Origin: Bacteroidales bacterium UBA4788
GTDB taxonomy: Bacteria > Bacteroidota > Bacteroidia > Bacteroidales > VadinHA17
Assembly (NCBI GenBank): GCA_002402965.1
Contig: DHGW01000056.1
Coordinates: 109,580-131,893 of the forward strand
Direction of reading: 5' to 3'
DNA length: 22,314 nucleotides
Position numbers and translations under genes: made by a program. The first letter of the stretch is position 1, and each line of letters begins with the position of its first letter. The notes under the pieces were generated by a model, which was not told the DNA's origin, did no database searches, and saw nothing but the letters and a program-made list of their open reading frames with translations. Positions 21,539-22,314 of this stretch are shown here, in pieces.

Positions 21539-22314
21539 GTGGAAGCCGGGTATGATATACTGATAAGTGGACTTGTGCAGGGTGTGGGATTCCGCCCCTT
21601 CATCTTCAGGCTTGCCTCCGTATACTCTCTGAAGGGAGAGGTGGTAAACAGGACCGGCGGCGTAACGGTGACTGTTCAGTGTGACGAGGAGACAGTGGGG
21701 CATTTTATTGCTGATATACAAGCCCTTGCCCCTCCGGCTGCTAATATCAAATCTGTGGAGGTCAGAACAACAAAGACAAGGAGTTACTGTGACTTCACCA
21801 TCACTCCCAGCCGGGATTACGAAGAGAGCATAACGGAAGTCAGTCCTGACATCGCCGTATGTGATGAGTGTCTTGCTGACCTTGTTTCCGACCCGGAGCG
21901 TATTGATTATCCGTTCATAAACTGTACAAACTGTGGTCCCCGTTTCACAATCATAAAGGCTCTGCCGTATGACAGGGCTGCCACAACCATGGCTCCCTTC
22001 GTGATGTGTTCCAGGTGTGAGGCGGAGTACCATGAGATGTCTGACCGGCGGTTTCATGCCCAGCCTGTGGCCTGTAACAGTTGCGGGCCGACGTATACTC
22101 TCAGGGCTGGTGATCAGGCGGTCACAGGCATTTCCGGCATTTTACGTTCCATCGCTGAACGTCTGGCAGGAGGTGGCAGTGTCGCCATAAAATCGACAGG
22201 CGGGTATAACCTCATGTGCGATGCACTCAATGAAGAGGCTGTTCTGGCCCTCAGGCAGAGAAAGCAGCGCGATACCAGGCCCTTTGCTGTTATGTTCAGG
22301 GATATTGATGCACT
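21539..22314 (+). CDS. hypF: Carbamoyltransferase HypF, N-terminal part (cut by window end)
   Basis: Hydrogenase maturation protein making the carbamoyl group that becomes the active-site cyanide. It starts at GTG 21539, 5 bp after the rex stop, and runs off the end after 258 codons; full HypF is about 750 residues. Seen so far: an acylphosphatase domain (SGLVQGVGFRPF with Arg19, VNRTGGV with Asn37); two zinc-finger-like motifs, CDEC-x17-CTNC (Cys108/111/129/132) and CSRC-x18-CNSC (Cys157/160/179/182); and the beginning of the YrdC-like domain (VAIKSTGGYNLMCDALNEEAVLALRQRK). The reading frame is intact. It is probably co-transcribed with rex, with other hyp genes perhaps following. Confidence 0.95.
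   Translation, partial: MEAGYDILISGLVQGVGFRPFIFRLASVYSLKGEVVNRTGGVTVTVQCDEETVGHFIADIQALAPPAANIKSVEVRTTKTRSYCDFTITPSRDYEESITEVSPDIAVCDECLADLVSDPERIDYPFINCTNCGPRFTIIKALPYDRAATTMAPFVMCSRCEAEYHEMSDRRFHAQPVACNSCGPTYTLRAGDQAVTGISGILRSIAERLAGGGSVAIKSTGGYNLMCDALNEEAVLALRQRKQRDTRPFAVMFRDIDA

Overview
The window looks like a chromosomal segment of an anaerobic, fermentative member of the Bacteroidota, probably Bacteroidales or a relative. The signs are a periplasmic-sensor hybrid two-component system (HTCS) of the type used for glycan sensing, a DUF4861 lipoprotein beside kduD/kduI, weak Shine-Dalgarno sequences, and promoter-like elements resembling the Bacteroidetes TTTG / TAnnTTTG consensus. The assignment rests on gene content only.

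Region 1 (19-7279, all minus strand) is a uronate/pectin-catabolism block. It is transcribed kduI -> kduD -> DUF4861 lipoprotein -> HTCS, with gaps of 29, 13 and 7 bp, so the sensor/regulator is the last gene of its own catabolic cluster. KduI and KduD convert unsaturated-uronate products (5-keto-4-deoxyuronate) into 2-keto-3-deoxygluconate. No lyase, transporter, kinase or aldolase of the pathway lies inside the window.

Region 2 (7280-7506) is a non-coding spacer between the two minus-strand blocks, holding a 9-bp tandem repeat and several runs of 7-bp tandem repeats.

Region 3 (7507-20687, all minus strand) is a single tightly packed array of 19 genes whose 5' end is hydB. Order of transcription: HydB-like Fe-S subunit, HydG-like FAD/NAD(P)/[2Fe-2S] subunit, a stand-alone cyclic-nucleotide-binding-fold protein, a HycB-like ferredoxin, NuoH/MbhM, the [NiFe] small subunit, NuoC/MbhK, the [NiFe] large subunit, a NuoL/MrpA-type antiporter, an MbhD+MbhE-like protein, MrpB, MrpC, a MrpD-type antiporter, MrpE, MrpF, MrpG, a HycF-like ferredoxin, a HycI-family maturation endopeptidase, and an unrecognised CxxC/CxxC protein. 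This is a group 4 membrane-bound [NiFe] hydrogenase with a nearly complete Mrp cation/proton antiporter module and, unusually, the NAD(P)H-reacting HydB/HydG pair of cytoplasmic sulfhydrogenases in the place where a formate dehydrogenase or CO dehydrogenase module might be expected. The inferred reaction is NAD(P)H (possibly with ferredoxin) <-> H2 coupled to H+ or Na+ movement.

Region 4 (20880-22314, plus strand) is divergent: rex (NADH-sensing repressor) followed 5 bp later by hypF (hydrogenase maturation carbamoyltransferase, cut by the window end). The 192-bp intergenic region carries a perfect TTATGTGA-N6-TCACATAA palindrome next to the hydB start, and a second perfect TGTGA-N6-TCACA element overlaps the rex start. 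Both match the core of known Rex operators. This suggests that the NADH/NAD+ ratio controls the whole hydrogenase operon and its own regulator/maturation operon.
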